Positions 26,240 through 38,480 of a stretch of 64,000 nucleotides of DNA are shown piece by piece. The DNA is from Piscicola geometra. Taxonomy: Eukaryota; Annelida; Clitellata; Hirudinida; Piscicolidae. The DNA is taken from assembly GCA_943735955.1 (NCBI GenBank), contig OX030955.1, positions 3,488,835-3,552,834 on the forward strand. Reading direction: 5' to 3'. The notes under the pieces are model-generated. The model was given only the letters and a program-made list of their open reading frames with translations, did not search any database and was not told the origin of the DNA. The translations under genes were made by a program, and so were the position numbers. Each line of letters opens with the position of its first letter. Position 1 is the stretch's first letter.

Positions 26240-27408
26240 CTTGCAAAGATGGCGCGTTTGAAAGGCGTTTGTGGAATGTATTTACTCTTGGATATGTAAA
26301 TCAAATTGATCGATTGTTGCTTTCATGAATGATTGAATGATTGATCGCAGAGTAAAATAAGTTTCATTATTTTGGGAGTCATTTATAGAGAAAGTAAAGC
26401 TATTTTTTTAAATATTATTTATTTTTCTTATTTTTATATTCAAGAATAGTAAACAATAATTCACCAGAATCTTTTATATAGTTTGCTTCCCCTACGACCA
26501 CAATTAAAAAAAGAAACAACAACATAATCCTGAAGTATTATTAAATTTGACGGATATATTTTATGAGATCTAACTTATATTTAATATCGATTTTTAAACT
26601 GAATATTTTTTTCACAAATTGTTAATTCCTTCTTTAAAGTAGTTGAGTCCTCATTTATATATGTTCCGACCGGTTGGGGAAAGCGCGTGCTAAATATTGT
26701 TATTTTTTAGTATTATACTACACATTAAATGTACTTGTACTTAATTCACGTTCAGGTGTAGAAATACTAGATGTTCTTAAGTATGCTGAAATTCACTGGT
26801 CGTAATGTAACTAGCACAGTTGAAACGAGGTTAGAGAATGTCTTCTACGAACTACCAGCAAATGAAAATAAGCTTCTAATTTATTTGAAATAACTATTTT
26901 TCTTTTTGAATCCTTTCATCATGCACATTTATGCATAAAGGTTTCCATTTTATAAAAAAATATTGTTTTAATTAAAAAAAATACGGCGTGCGCTTTATTC
27001 ATGGTGTTTTGCTCTATAGGTTTTAAAAATATGGGAAAAAATATTGTATATATATTTATGTAAGCAGCTTTTTTTATTCTTTTACAAATAGTTACATGCA
27101 AGTGCCAACGTATATTCTCATCATTCAGTTATCAACTATGCAAAGAGTGAATGCTTTTTCTGTGGAATTTCTTATTTAATTTTTGTATAATTAATTGTGT
27201 TCTGAGCAATTCGACTTATTCACCGACAAGAAATAAAGATCTTCATCATTGAAAACATTTCATTTCACACAATTCGGAAACCGATACAAACGCAAAAGCA
27301 ACAACAAAAATATTAAATTAATGTTAAAAAACCATCATAAAATGAACTGGTATAAAAAATCTGTATTATAACACACACACACACACACATACACGTACAC
27401 ACATACAC

Positions 27409-27442
<34 letters not shown>

Positions 27443-29331
27443 GCACGCACACACACACACACACACACACGCACGCACACACACACACACAAGAAAACAC
27501 ACACAAACACACAAAGAGATATATACACACACACACACACAGATACACACAAACAAACACACACACACACAATACCTTCTTTGATAGATCGAAATCCAAA
27601 TTTGCATTCAATAAATCACAGGAACGCATCCTCAAAGAACTGATTTATGATGTTGTGACGGTCTTACGATCACAAAAACCCACAAATCCATTGCATGGGC
27701 ACATTCTTGAATAATGGATGTAACCATTCTACAATTATCAAAAACGAAAAAACATTTACAGTCTCTAAATCTCCATTACAGCCACCTCTAATCTAATCGA
27801 AACCCTTGCTAATTTCTCTCTTTTGATATTTTTCAGGAGTATCATTGTTATGGGTTTTACTATAAATTCAACAATAAGATTTAAAAACATTTAAAGACAT
27901 ATTTTTTTCTAAAAAATTATTGAATTATAAAGAATAAATAACTCCCATCCTCATAGCCTACTTATGGGTGTTTTACTTTCCATCGATTTCGTGACCTCGT
28001 TATCTTTTTTATTGCGTGTAGCCTGGAAGCAAGACTGCGATACTTTTGAAGAGATTGACCTCCTGATCTCGTGCTCGTAATTTTGAGATTATGTACATTA
28101 GCATGATAGAGAAAAACAAATATAATTTAAGGAAATAAGATGTTTTGCCGTAATTCGCTGAATTATTCGGATCTATTATCTCCATTCATAGTAAAGTGAG
28201 AGAATTATACACATCTATGAAGCTCATTCTGCGTATTTTGATGGAAAAAGGATATATTTTAGGTTTGTGCATTGCGCTTCCTTAAGGAAGCATCAACAGT
28301 TCATACATCAAGTCATTTGCGCTCTCTACAACTAACTACTTCCTTTTGAACATCTTTATATCTTTGCACTCTTTAATGATGAGTACATTTATTGTGAGAT
28401 TCCTAACCTTTATAATTTTAAAAGCCTTCTTATTCATGAAACGTTTAGTTTTATCAAACAAGTTTGGAAAATAAGCACTTAACCCCACCGTCTCTGACTT
28501 ATCCAAATAATAATCGCATCATTAAATAAAGATACAGAGCACAATGTTACCAAAGCTATTTTTATTGGATAGAATTTCTTATAGATTTTCTTCGAATCTC
28601 AAAAACTAAAAATTTTTGACGAATGTTTTTTAATCAAAAGCACTAGTTGGTGATTGCTTGATCGGTGCGATTACCTCCCGTTTTCATAATGTTTAACAAC
28701 TATTTTTATCCCATTTTTTATAGACATTTATTGTTGAAAACTCTCTTATCTTTTCACTACTTATTCTGACATTTCCAACAATATTTATCGCTATTAATGT
28801 CAGCTGTTCTGCACTGTTATTAAATCTTGAAATAGGAACTCATAAGAAAGTTTTCTTTCATAATAATATTAAGTTTGTCGTCTTCATAAAGCCCCAATGG
28901 TTAAAGAATTAAGATAATAGAAGATCATCTCAAAAGAAGCATTTACAATGTAAGTTACATGTTGAGATAAGAGCTGTCCAAATATCTCATTTCATAATTC
29001 AACCAAATATGTAAACAAAAAACTTCAAATACATCTCATATTTACACTTAACTTGCAACTTTATATTCCATTATTTGTTAAAGATTTTATTTCTGAATAA
29101 AAGTTTTTTAAACGAAAATTATTGAAAATAATGTTTTTTTAATAATATATTCATGATTTTTTTTATTTGTATTAGAAATAACTGGTTTTATAATTAAATT
29201 ATTGAACTTTTAGAATAAGATTTCTATGGTATTATAATTTTATCATCGCCTGTTACCTTCAAAGTTGCGTTATAATATAATATAAAAAATATATTTGTGT
29301 TTTTGTTATTTAAATATTTTACATATATAAA
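26240..29331. other. Long AT-rich intergenic/upstream region
   Basis: About 3 kb without a supportable exon. It should contain the receptor's first exon(s) and promoter and the TIMM9 promoter, but I cannot place them. The only distinct structure is the (AC)n tract at about 27370-27570. Confidence 0.5.
27370..27570. repeat. (AC)n microsatellite
   Basis: About 200 bases of AC repeats interrupted by ATAC, GC and AAAC variants. Confidence 0.9.
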
Positions 29332-30003
29332 ATGTCATCTAAAGCAAGTATTGATCCTGAAACAGAAACATTGTTGAAACAGGTGTTGTTTAAAAAGCAT
29401 TTATATTACAATTTAACTTAAATTATTTAAGGAATAAATAAGGCATTTATATTACAATTTAAGGAATAAATAAGGCATTTATATTACAATTTAAGGAATA
29501 AATAAAGCATTTTTATTCCAACTTCTACATAACATATTTGAGTTATAAACTAATACAACTTTTATTATTTATTTTATCTTTTCATGATTCACTAATGATT
29601 TCCCTTTCTTTTACAGCTCAAAGCCTACTTGACCAACTACAACAAACTCTCTGAGTCCTGTTTCATTGACTGCGCTCATGACCTGACCACTAGAAAACTC
29701 ACAGACGCTGAGGTGTCGAATGTCTGAGAGTATCACACATCTTTGAAATTTATGTTTTTTATATAAATAAAGTGAATCTAATAATTATTTCACCCTATCA
29801 TTTAATCAATGTAGTTGTTAATTTTCACTTTCAGTGAAAGCCAATTTGTGTCACCAATTAATTTATTAGTCTTTTCACAGACAACTTGCACTTTGAACTG
29901 TGCCAGCAAGATGCTCAAGATGTCTCAGCGCCTCTCTCAGAGATACCAGGAATTCCAAATGCTCAACTCTCCTGAGATGGAGGCTCTAACCAAAAAACTA
30001 TAA
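29332..30003 (+). CDS. TIMM9: TIMM9, mitochondrial small Tim chaperone
   Basis: Tim9 pairs with Tim10 in the intermembrane space to escort hydrophobic precursors to TIM22. Three exons: 29332-29382, 29617-29712 and 29881-30003, giving 89 residues, the same length as the human protein. The twin CX3C motif is complete: CFIDC in exon 2 and CTLNC in exon 3. The flanking helices (LKAYLTNYNKLSESCFIDC; MLKMSQRLSQRYQEFQ) match the family. Junction phases are all 0. A possible AATAAA lies at 30144-30149. Intron 1 contains a 31-bp tandem repeat. Confidence 0.95.
29395..29515 (+). repeat. 31-bp tandem repeat in TIMM9 intron 1
   Basis: Three to four copies of a unit containing GGAATAAATAAGGCATTTAT and a following TTACAATTTAA. 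Confidence 0.85.
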
Positions 30004-30227
30004 CCAATACTTTAAACGTTTTATCACATGTAAATACTATACCATTCAGTCACTTATTATTAATAATCCCTTGTCTATTATTAGCAATCACTATCCACTC
30101 CACTGCATCTCTTGTAGGAATTGTCAATAGACTTTTATATCAGAATAAACTGAATATGTCTTAATAGTTTCATATTAATATATTCTAAATTATAGTATGT
30201 TTTTGCTTTGCATTAAGGATTAAAATT

Positions 30228-30332
30228 ATTGAAATGAACCTAGGTTTAAAGTTTAAACAAAAAACAAGGGTGTCTGAACATTATGGATGTCCGAAAAATC
30301 AGGTTTTTACTGTAACCTAGGTTCATTTCAAT
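30228..30332. repeat. Perfect 19-bp inverted repeat (fold-back)
   Basis: ATTGAAATGAACCTAGGTT at 30228-30246 is the exact reverse complement of 30314-30332, with a 67-base loop. Partial pairing extends past the arms (TTTAAAGTTTAAAC inside the left arm; ACTTTTAAACTTTG outside the right). Confidence 0.8.
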
Positions 30333-30588
30333 ACTTTTAAACTTTGAAGATACATTTCAAAAACTAGAATGTCTATGGTGGTAATTAGGATAAACAATAA
30401 TAATATTCGCAACTGAATTTCTAAAATATTATAATTTTATTTTACTAAGAATTGGGATACTTTGGAAATCGTACTCGGAAGCATAGACAGAGCAATATAA
30501 AAACAGCTGATGGCAATGTTTATTTATTTTTTGAATCAGCTGATTGTTGGTTTCTAACAATAACAAAAAGCGGCCATATTATTTTAGA

Positions 30589-30965
30589 TTTCGGCAAACT
30601 ATCCGAGACGAGATATATCGTGAAATGAACAATAACTGAGGCTTCTTTTACTTCTTTTTTTAAATATTTTTTTAAAAGTTATATGATAGTTCACGATATA
30701 TATTTCGGCAAACTATCTGAGGCGAGATATATCGTAAAATGAACAATAAATTAGGCTTCTTTACTTCTTTTACGAATAATTTTTTGAGTAATTAATAATA
30801 ATTTTACTCAGTAATGTCAAATCTGGTATATATTTCGGCAAACTATCTGAGGCGAGATATATCGTAAAATGAACAATAACTAAGGCTTCTTCACTTCTTT
30901 TATGAATAATTTTTTGAGTAATTAATAATAATTTTACTCCGTAATGTCAAATCTGTTTACATTAA
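30589..30965 (+). repeat. Triplicated 112-130 bp block
   Basis: TTTCGGCAAACTATC begins copies at about 30590, 30702 and 30832. Copies 2 and 3 are nearly identical over about 130 bp, while copy 1 diverges in its second half. Each carries a GAGATATATCG core. Confidence 0.85.
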
Positions 30966-32476
30966 AATTATTTGAATTGTTATTCCTATTTATATACATA
31001 AACAATTACCGAGTCCATCATAATCCCAAAAAATAGGTGAAACCACTTTATTTAACTAAAAAATATTATAAAAATTTAGAAATATTATGCTAAATTGTTT
31101 ATTAAAAAGTTTTAGCTTTATATTTTTGGTCAGAGCAATAAAAGTCATCAGCAAAATGTTTTACTAGTAATATTATAGAAGTCAAAAGATCTGCGTGGTT
31201 TTCAACTCTCTAAACTAAACTAATATGAAAAAAAATCTTATTAATTTAAAGTATTTTATTTTGCCTGTTAGCAATACCGTTTTATTACCATACAGCGATT
31301 TAAACATTGGAAATTTGTCTATGTCAATCGTTAATCTCATTTGTATAAATTATGAGTACGATTTCCAAAGTAAACCCTAAGAATTCATAAAAAAAGGAAA
31401 ATCTTGAATATTTTTCTATTCAGAATATTGTAGATTTAGTTATCAAAATATCTCTATTTTAAAAAGTGTAAAAAATAAATTATTTTTTAATGTACGAAAA
31501 TGTTGGTATTTTGCAGTATTTTTTATTTAATAATATTTTTGTTGTGTCTTGATTTTGCAGAAGAGACCTGCACAAAATGGATTAAATTTTTTTTTATTTT
31601 CTAAAGAAAAACCAACATTCTATTATTTGATTGAAAATTTAGAGCATCATAAAATAAAGAATGTCCGAACACATGGGTATTTTAAACTACTTGTTGCATC
31701 GAATCCATAGTGATCCATCTTGAAATCGAAAATTCAGTTTAAAGCGCCCTCCATCATCATGCAACCTTCAACATCTGCCTATGAGCTTGTTAGTAAAAAG
31801 TGTCGATAATGCAGTTTCCCTTGGGATGTTTCTTGAATCAATTCTTCACGATGAATAATTATAAAATTTATCAAATTTCAATGAATTAGACGTGTTCATT
31901 CTGCAAATCTGAAAGTATATAATTCTGAAACTAAAAAATTTTTTATTTAAAATATATAGAAATTCAATCAAAAAGGTCAGATTTTAATGAGAATAAATAT
32001 TTTTCAAAACCTCATTTTATCGTCTCAACTTCAACCTTCGTCTGAAACTTCCAGCCTTCGTAGATTCAAATCAATTGTCAGCAATCATTATAGAAAGTAT
32101 CTCAACGCCGGCAATGAAAATGAGCAGCGCCATCTTTGGGCATGCGACCTTCAATCAATCAATCAAATAAAATTCTATAGCGCTCTTCATCAAATTCAAA
32201 ACCTGTTAATGAGTTCCTAGTAAGTTTCATTGATGTAAAGTGGAATTTTATCTAGAAAGTGATTCGAATCAATTATTCAAGATTAGTAATGTAAATCCAG
32301 TTCCATTCAGGCAATATCATTTGGACTTTATAGAACCATACCTGTCCAACAGAAAAATGAGTCTATATATAGGGCTATTGTTGCTTGTCTTAAAAATATT
32401 CCAATTATCAATTAATAGTATTTTGAAAAAATATTTAAAAAATAGATTCACTTAATTAGTTTAAATTTCAAAAATC

Positions 32477-34094
32477 ATGAGTTTTTCTAGAGTCGTAATG
32501 CTGGCTTGTGGGCTTGCTGTGATGGTGACTTTGTTTACAGAAGAGTGTGAGGCATGGAACGCGAGAGACAAAAGGTTTAAAAAAAACTTTCTTATGGTTT
32601 CTAATCTACAATTTTTTAACTATATAAAAAAATACATAATAATTTTTTCTATAATGAAATATTCTGTTTTATGACATCATCTCTATAAACTGTCAAGAGC
32701 TGAGAAGCGAAGTGTGCAACTTGGAAAAAGAGGAGGTTCAAAACTGTAAGATATTTGATTTATTTTTAAACGCCATTGTCTGTCATTTTCTTTTTTAATT
32801 GTATAAAAAAGTTTTTCTATGATGAACAAAAACTTAATAAAACTTCTTATACAATAAATTATCGGTTTAAATGGATCGGTCTAGCAACATTTTAGACGAC
32901 TTTGATTTATCATATTTTGTTTACTTTTACAAATATTTTTTTAATTATTCTAATATCTAACACCTATATGCAGTGAACATGATATTAAATCTTGTCATTT
33001 AATTACACAGTACAAGTGAAACTGAAAAAGACGGTGCAATTGTGAAACTGGGACCTGCCAAAAGGTAAGAATTTATGCTACTGTAGAAACTTATTGTATT
33101 ATTTCCATTCTAATAGAGTCTTATCTTTTAGATTGTTTAGGCAAGTCTGAATAAACGTATAAATTTATAACGATAATTAATATTTTTAATGATCTTTCAG
33201 ATAGGCCCTACGTGGCCTGGTTACTTTTTTAGTGTTGGTGACCATTCATCTACTTTTGAACGCCATTTTCTGTCATTTTCTTTTTTTATTAATAAAAAAA
33301 GTTTTTATATAATAAACAAAACTTAATAAAACCTTTTATACAATTAATGATCGATTTAAATATATCGGTTTACCAACATTTCAGACGACTTTGATTTCTC
33401 ATATTATTTTTATTTTAATAAAACAAAAATTTGAAAAAGTTTTTTTAATGGCTTACACCACATATGCATTGAAAATGATTTTCAATCTTGTCATTTAATA
33501 TACTGGTATTATTACACAGTATAAGTGAAACTGAAAAAGACGGTGCAATTGTGAAACGGGGACATGCCAAAAGGTAAAATTTTATGATACTGTAGAAACT
33601 CATTGTATTATTTCCATTCTAATAGAGTTTTATCTTATAGATTGTTTAGGCAAGTCTGAATAAACGTATAAATGTATAACGATAATTAATATTTTAAATG
33701 ATCTTTCGATGGCCCTCCGTGGACTGGTTACTTTTTTGGTGTTGTAATTTGTTTGAGGAATTAATTTTTTTTTTAATTTTTCAAAACTATTTTATTCAAT
33801 AAATTATATGCATGCAATAACACAAAAATTCACAAATACAAAACAAATAACATCTTTTCCAGATCACATAGTGTTTTTCTTTTCATTTTTCCCAGTTTGT
33901 GCCCATTCATAGGAATTAGTCATTTAATTAAAATCTTAAACTTATATTTTATAACCTCCAACGATAGCTTTTTGATCTAACAACGATATTACGTTTAACC
34001 ATTTATTTAATTATGTGTGTGCGTTTAATTGAAAATTGTTTACTGAGAATTTAACTTTTTCAGGAGTTTGAAGAAAGCAAAGACTTCCGCGTAG
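32477..34094 (+). CDS. Putative neuropeptide/prohormone precursor (94 residues)
   Basis: Five small exons join in one frame: 32477-32574, 32698-32745, 33011-33064, 33520-33573 and 34064-34094. The start MSFSRVVMLACGLAVMVTLF is a signal peptide. The rest is short, hydrophilic and cut by dibasic sites: DKR, EKR, LGKR, AKR, KR and AKR. SVQLGKR after EKR would give an alpha-amidated SVQL peptide, the usual G-K-R amidation-cleavage signal. Exons 3 and 4 are both 54 bp and almost identical (SETEKDGAIVK...AKR), as are their flanking introns, so this is a tandem exon duplication of about 500 bp. There are no cysteines after the signal peptide. It is not a family I recognise. It could instead be another small secreted peptide, but the processing layout favours a neuropeptide precursor. 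Confidence 0.6.
32760..33700 (+). repeat. Tandem duplication of about 500 bp carrying a coding exon
   Basis: AACGCCATTGTCTGTCATTTTC near 32768 and AACGCCATTTTCTGTCATTTTC near 33260 begin two copies. The exons are 509 bp apart (33011 and 33520), and the following GTAGAAACT...ATTGTATTATTTCCATTC is also repeated. Confidence 0.85.
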
Positions 34095-34443
34095 AGTCCA
34101 GAAAGAAACTAAGAGATTAAAGGAAAACCATTTATGATAAATCTCAAATATATATTTATAAGTCTCGACTAGTTGACATTTTTGTTTTTTTCTGGAAAAT
34201 GTATAATTGAAATTTTATTACAAATTAAGTCTTATCTAAAAATAAAGTTTGCAAATATATTTTCATCATTTTTGAAAAATTAAAAAAAAGATGATTAAAA
34301 AAATTAAAATCTATAATACATTTTTTTGCTGAATCGTCATCACAACAAAAAACGCTTAAAAACCTGTAAACTTAAACACGAATATCGCCGTCCTAAATCA
34401 TCCTTTAATTTAACTCATCCTTTAAGCTTTAAAACAAGCCAAA
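34095..34443 (+). other. Spacer before the death-domain gene
   Basis: AT-rich, with AATAAAG near 34240. It is 3' UTR of the peptide gene plus promoter; nothing else seen. Confidence 0.4.
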
Positions 34444-36438
34444 ATGCCTAAAAGAAATAAAAGCAAAAAGCAACCCTCTGAAGAGAAAGTAAAGAACGGA
34501 TTTTCAAGTGGTGAACTGGAAAATATGCGATTAAAAGTGGAGCGAGATAATTATGCTCTTAAGCTTAGAAACTTAGGTACTATACTTGTGAGTGAAATGC
34601 CAAAAAGATGGAGGCTTGAGAAGGGCATCGGAGACTGTTTTGACGCGGCTGAACTCAAGAATGAAGTGCTGATGGAAGCAGCTAAAAGGTTTATCGAATA
34701 AGTTGTTCTATATCTGCTTAGTGGAATTCAATAATATTCTATCGGTTTCAAACATATATATTAATTAAAATAACTAACTAACATAAAAGCATATAAGTTT
34801 TTACTTTTTTGACATTTTTTAATAAAAAGATCTAAAACTATAAACCATGAAATACGATTAAATGGCAACCATCGAAGGGTAGTGTCACATAAGAGAGAAG
34901 ACGTGGATCCACTGGAGGAGAGTCTGTCGAGGGCTCAAGAGGCTGTCAGCACCCTGACGTGCGCGCTGCAGATGTGTCGACTCAAGTGCTCTGCCTACGA
35001 AAGAGGCTTGAAGGACATCGTACAGAGCGAGGATTTGCTTTATATCAAGGATAAGGTGGCCACTCTGAGAGTGATCGCTGGTGGGTTTATGGTGCGCTGC
35101 TGGTGGCTTGTTCTAGATAAATGTCTCAGCTGCTTGCCTTGGAGCTGTATTGAATAAAGGAATAAAAATCATCAGTGAAAGTTTACTGTTGTTTATGTTT
35201 GTTGCGTCTATGACCTTGTTGCGTTTTGCGTGTTTTGACCCATTATAAATAGGCATATTTAACTTTTAAATTAGATTATTGCAAACTTCACCAGGGGAAC
35301 GTTGTCACTGTATCGACTTCCACGACGATCTATGCAGTCGCAAGAACGACTTCCGAGTGGAAGGTGTCACTAATCGGCAAGATGACCATGCGGAGCGCAT
35401 TTTTGAAAACCTGAGAAAGCTCCAAATCATACCGGTAGTTTGGTTTCTTTGCGTCAACTGCTTGATGGATCAAAATTATTGAAAAATCAAGCTACTTGTG
35501 TAATGCCTGATTCCCACGTATTGGCTTAAAATATGGTTGAAGATTATATATTTTTGTTTCAGTTAATCTGTAAAATTACTCGAAGCATTTCTCAATCGCA
35601 GCCCATTTTTTTCAAGTTATGTTGTCAATACGCGGATGGCTAAGCGAATCAGCCATAACGCGAATAGCTTAGTTATTCAGGCCTTACGCGGAAGACTGAT
35701 TACGCGTTTTCATTGAATCATGTATGCTCTTTTTTATTCATCTGTCTGTGAAACCAACGATTCATTTGATCGCCAAAACTTCAGCCCTCCACGAGAATGC
35801 CTGCAGACACCAAACTGGAAGATGTAGACAACGATCTGATGCTGCTGGTTGCCAAAGAACTAAACCAAGAAAAAGTTTCATGTAGAATTCGATTTACTTT
35901 TTAGAGCTTTTTTAGAAACTTATTATTTTAATATTCATTGATTATTATATGAAAATATTTCAAGTCAAATTTTTGAAATTATTAATTTTTATTCGATTTC
36001 AAATGGAATTCTTCAGGCGCTGATTGGCGAATGCTGGCTAAGTTAGTGGGTGTGGATTGCGACAAAGTCCTTCTTTGGGTCGATATGCAGGTTGTAAATA
36101 TTAATTTATATATCTTTTCCAAACTATTATAGTATTCAAAATTGTTCCGTTATTCAGTTATGATTTTTAAGTTATTAACTTAGGTTTTTAATAATGTTTC
36201 AAATGTATCTTTTAGATAAGGAATCCAGCTCAGATGGTGTTGGATGAATGGATGAAGATGGACAACAAAGCTACAGTAATGGAACTTTATAAGTGAGTTT
36301 TAGTAAATTAAGAGTTCATTTATTAAAATAGGAAGGAAATGAAAGTATATTGAAATATCATACAGCCACTTGGTTTCCCCGGCGATCAGAAACACTCTGC
36401 TATGTAAAACAATAAGGAGCTTCTACGATATTCTATGA
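34444..36438 (+). CDS. Coiled-coil plus C-terminal death-domain adaptor-like protein
   Basis: Seven exons join in frame: 34444-34688, 34878-35080, 35295-35434, 35785-35881, 36017-36090, 36216-36292 and 36366-36438. The N-terminal third is basic then helical (ERDNYALKLRNLG, LKNEVLMEAAKR). The middle is helical with several cysteines (LTCALQMCRLKCSAYERGLK; CHCIDFHDDLC). The C-terminal roughly 95 residues look like a death domain of the p75NTR/MyD88 type: DNDLMLLVAKELN, ADWRMLAKLVGVDCDKV with the core Trp, then PAQMVLDEWMKMDNKATVMEL with the second conserved Trp, and a final helix. The donor of exon 4 is GT at 35882; the earlier GT at 35875 breaks frame. Death domains assemble apoptosis or NF-kB/Toll signalling complexes. 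The rest of the architecture is not one I can name. Confidence 0.68.
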
Positions 36439-36620
36439 ATTTGAAAAATGATAAAAATAAAAATGAAATATATATATTTTTTTTTATTTCCCATATAAAT
36501 TATTTATTAAATATCAACTCTCTAAATGATAAATTTTTTTATAACTCGACGCTATGTCATTTTAAAAGTACAGACGAAATCCAGTTTTTGGTGTTTGCAA
36601 AATTTGAAAGAGTTTAAAAA

Positions 36621-38480
36621 ATGATAGATAATAAGTCTTTAAAGAATATAATTTCTATTTCTAATGTGGATTTAGAACAGATTCTATCACTTTTCGTCGA
36701 ACTTCCTCAAGATGAAATAAGACCTCAGTTCCAGGTTGTTCTCTGCAAGCACTTGCTTTTTTCCGAGCCAGATTTATTAGGGTTTCCTTCGAAGGGTCAA
36801 TGCAAAAGCTTTATTATTTGTTTATCAAATAAATTATATAAAACAAAAAGAATACAAAACAGGTTAGCGAAAAATAGTTTGAAAATCGTAAAAGTCCAAC
36901 AAGCTTCTCCAGAAAGCTTTTTAAATTGTTTGCATTTTACAATATTCACACGATTGTCACCATACTTCAATTCTGTTGCGGACTTCTATGTGGAAGGCGA
37001 AAACTTTCTCTGGTCTGAATCAAGATTGTCCGCCTTAAAAGCGGATATTTCAATTGTTCCTAACAAAGTGGACATACATCTCAAAACGTATAGTATTTCT
37101 CTTCCAGTTCTCAGAATGGACCAATTAAACATTAATAAAAACACACTTATAGCATACCAAAGCAATCAGGTTGTGGACTCTATCCCTCAAGAATCCATTG
37201 GCAATAAGTGGTGTCATGTGATGCCTAGTTTGAAAAAAGGATGCATAGTTTCTATTCACAAAAGATTTCCACAAAACGATTGTTTTCTGAACTACCAGAG
37301 TTTGAAAATGTTTTGGAAAAATGTTCATAGCTACAAGTTGCCTGAAAACGAAAAAGACATTTTCTTCCTCAACGTTTCTTTCGGCTTCAGTAATAGTTTT
37401 TTTCTTTATCCCAGTTGCTGCATCAGATGTTGCGAACCGATTATACTGAAGAGACATAACATTCAAATAGTGGAAAATCTATCAAACCTTTTGCGTGAAA
37501 GTTTCTCAACCATCTGTGGCTTAGGCGTGTCTCACAAGTTATCTCAAAGTATGTTGAACACCAACTTATCTGTAAGTTCAGACCATCAACAAGGCATTGA
37601 AGTTAACAAGAAAAACATAGATTCTGAGGCCAAAAAGATAACATTCAATGCCGGAGTTCATTCTGCCAACACCAAAGAAAGTTCTCTGGTCAAAAGCAAT
37701 CCCTCTCAAATTAATTTTGAACAAAAGATAATTCAATCTCAACTCAACTTTGAGACTATCAGAGCCTCTGAGTTACCAATTAAAGCTGATCCTTCACACA
37801 TGGGTAGCATTTACTTGCCCAGTGGAAATGGTAAAAACGTTGTTGATAGTTATAGTAATGGTGTCAATATAAAGAATATTGAAAAAAATTGTGCGGGAAT
37901 TAAAGAGCTTGTAATTCCAACAGCAAAAATTGTTCCAAAGTTTAATAAAATGATACCCAAAGTGACCAACAACCTCAAAAGTAACGAAATTAAAGAGACT
38001 AACAAAATTTTGAATATCGCAATCGAATCTTCGCATAAAGCTCTGGATGATTCAGTCACACAAAAAGTCAAACCAAGCTTTTGTAGTAACACTGTCAAAA
38101 AACTACCTGAACCAAAGTTGAAAAATGGTGAGCAAAAAACCACACTAAAGACTCTTTTCAAAGTTGACTTGCCAGAAAATATAGTTAGATTTGAAACGAT
38201 GGAAAAACAAACTAATATAACTATGCCAGTTGTCTGCAAAAAACCCAAGCATGTAAAAGTTAAAAGAGACGGTGACGCAGTAGATAAAAGCGAGCCAAGG
38301 GAGAAAAAGAAAAAGGAAGTGTCAGTGCCAGAAAATATTGAGGCGATAATCAATGAAGGGGGGTCTTTGAGTAAAGATGTCTTGTTGGTGTGGTTGAGAG
38401 AGAAAGGTGTCAAGTGTAAGGTGAAGGACAAAAAAGAAGAACTGTTGATGAAAGCAAAAGATTTTCTTAAAGGATCATAA
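36621..38480 (+). CDS. C18orf63: C18orf63-like (DUF4708) protein, intronless, 619 residues
   Basis: One open frame from ATG to TAA. The first 300 residues fit the poorly characterised C18orf63 family: LPQDEIRPQFQVVLCKHLLF, LNCLHFTIFTRLSPYFNS, a FLWSESRLSALKADISI region, KWCHVMPSLKKGCIVSIH, YKLPENEKDIFFLNVSF, and LYPSCCIRCCEPI followed by STICGLGV. The second half is Ser/Lys-rich and probably disordered. It ends in a basic stretch (REKKKKE) and a helical tail (LSKDVLLVWLREKGVK), possibly a SAP-like DNA-binding fold. The family's molecular role is unknown. It starts only 182 bp after the death-domain stop codon, on the same strand. Confidence 0.75.
   Translation: MIDNKSLKNIISISNVDLEQILSLFVELPQDEIRPQFQVVLCKHLLFSEPDLLGFPSKGQCKSFIICLSNKLYKTKRIQNRLAKNSLKIVKVQQASPESFLNCLHFTIFTRLSPYFNSVADFYVEGENFLWSESRLSALKADISIVPNKVDIHLKTYSISLPVLRMDQLNINKNTLIAYQSNQVVDSIPQESIGNKWCHVMPSLKKGCIVSIHKRFPQNDCFLNYQSLKMFWKNVHSYKLPENEKDIFFLNVSFGFSNSFFLYPSCCIRCCEPIILKRHNIQIVENLSNLLRESFSTICGLGVSHKLSQSMLNTNLSVSSDHQQGIEVNKKNIDSEAKKITFNAGVHSANTKESSLVKSNPSQINFEQKIIQSQLNFETIRASELPIKADPSHMGSIYLPSGNGKNVVDSYSNGVNIKNIEKNCAGIKELVIPTAKIVPKFNKMIPKVTNNLKSNEIKETNKILNIAIESSHKALDDSVTQKVKPSFCSNTVKKLPEPKLKNGEQKTTLKTLFKVDLPENIVRFETMEKQTNITMPVVCKKPKHVKVKRDGDAVDKSEPREKKKKEVSVPENIEAIINEGGSLSKDVLLVWLREKGVKCKVKDKKEELLMKAKDFLKGS

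Larger units (their letters stand above)
30004..32476. other. AT-rich intergenic region with inverted and tandem repeats
   Basis: No exon is supported. It contains the TIMM9 3' flank, a fold-back pair (30228-30332), a triplicated block (30589-30965), and a GC-richer patch at about 32020-32160 with a short open frame that lacks recognisable features. Confidence 0.5.
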
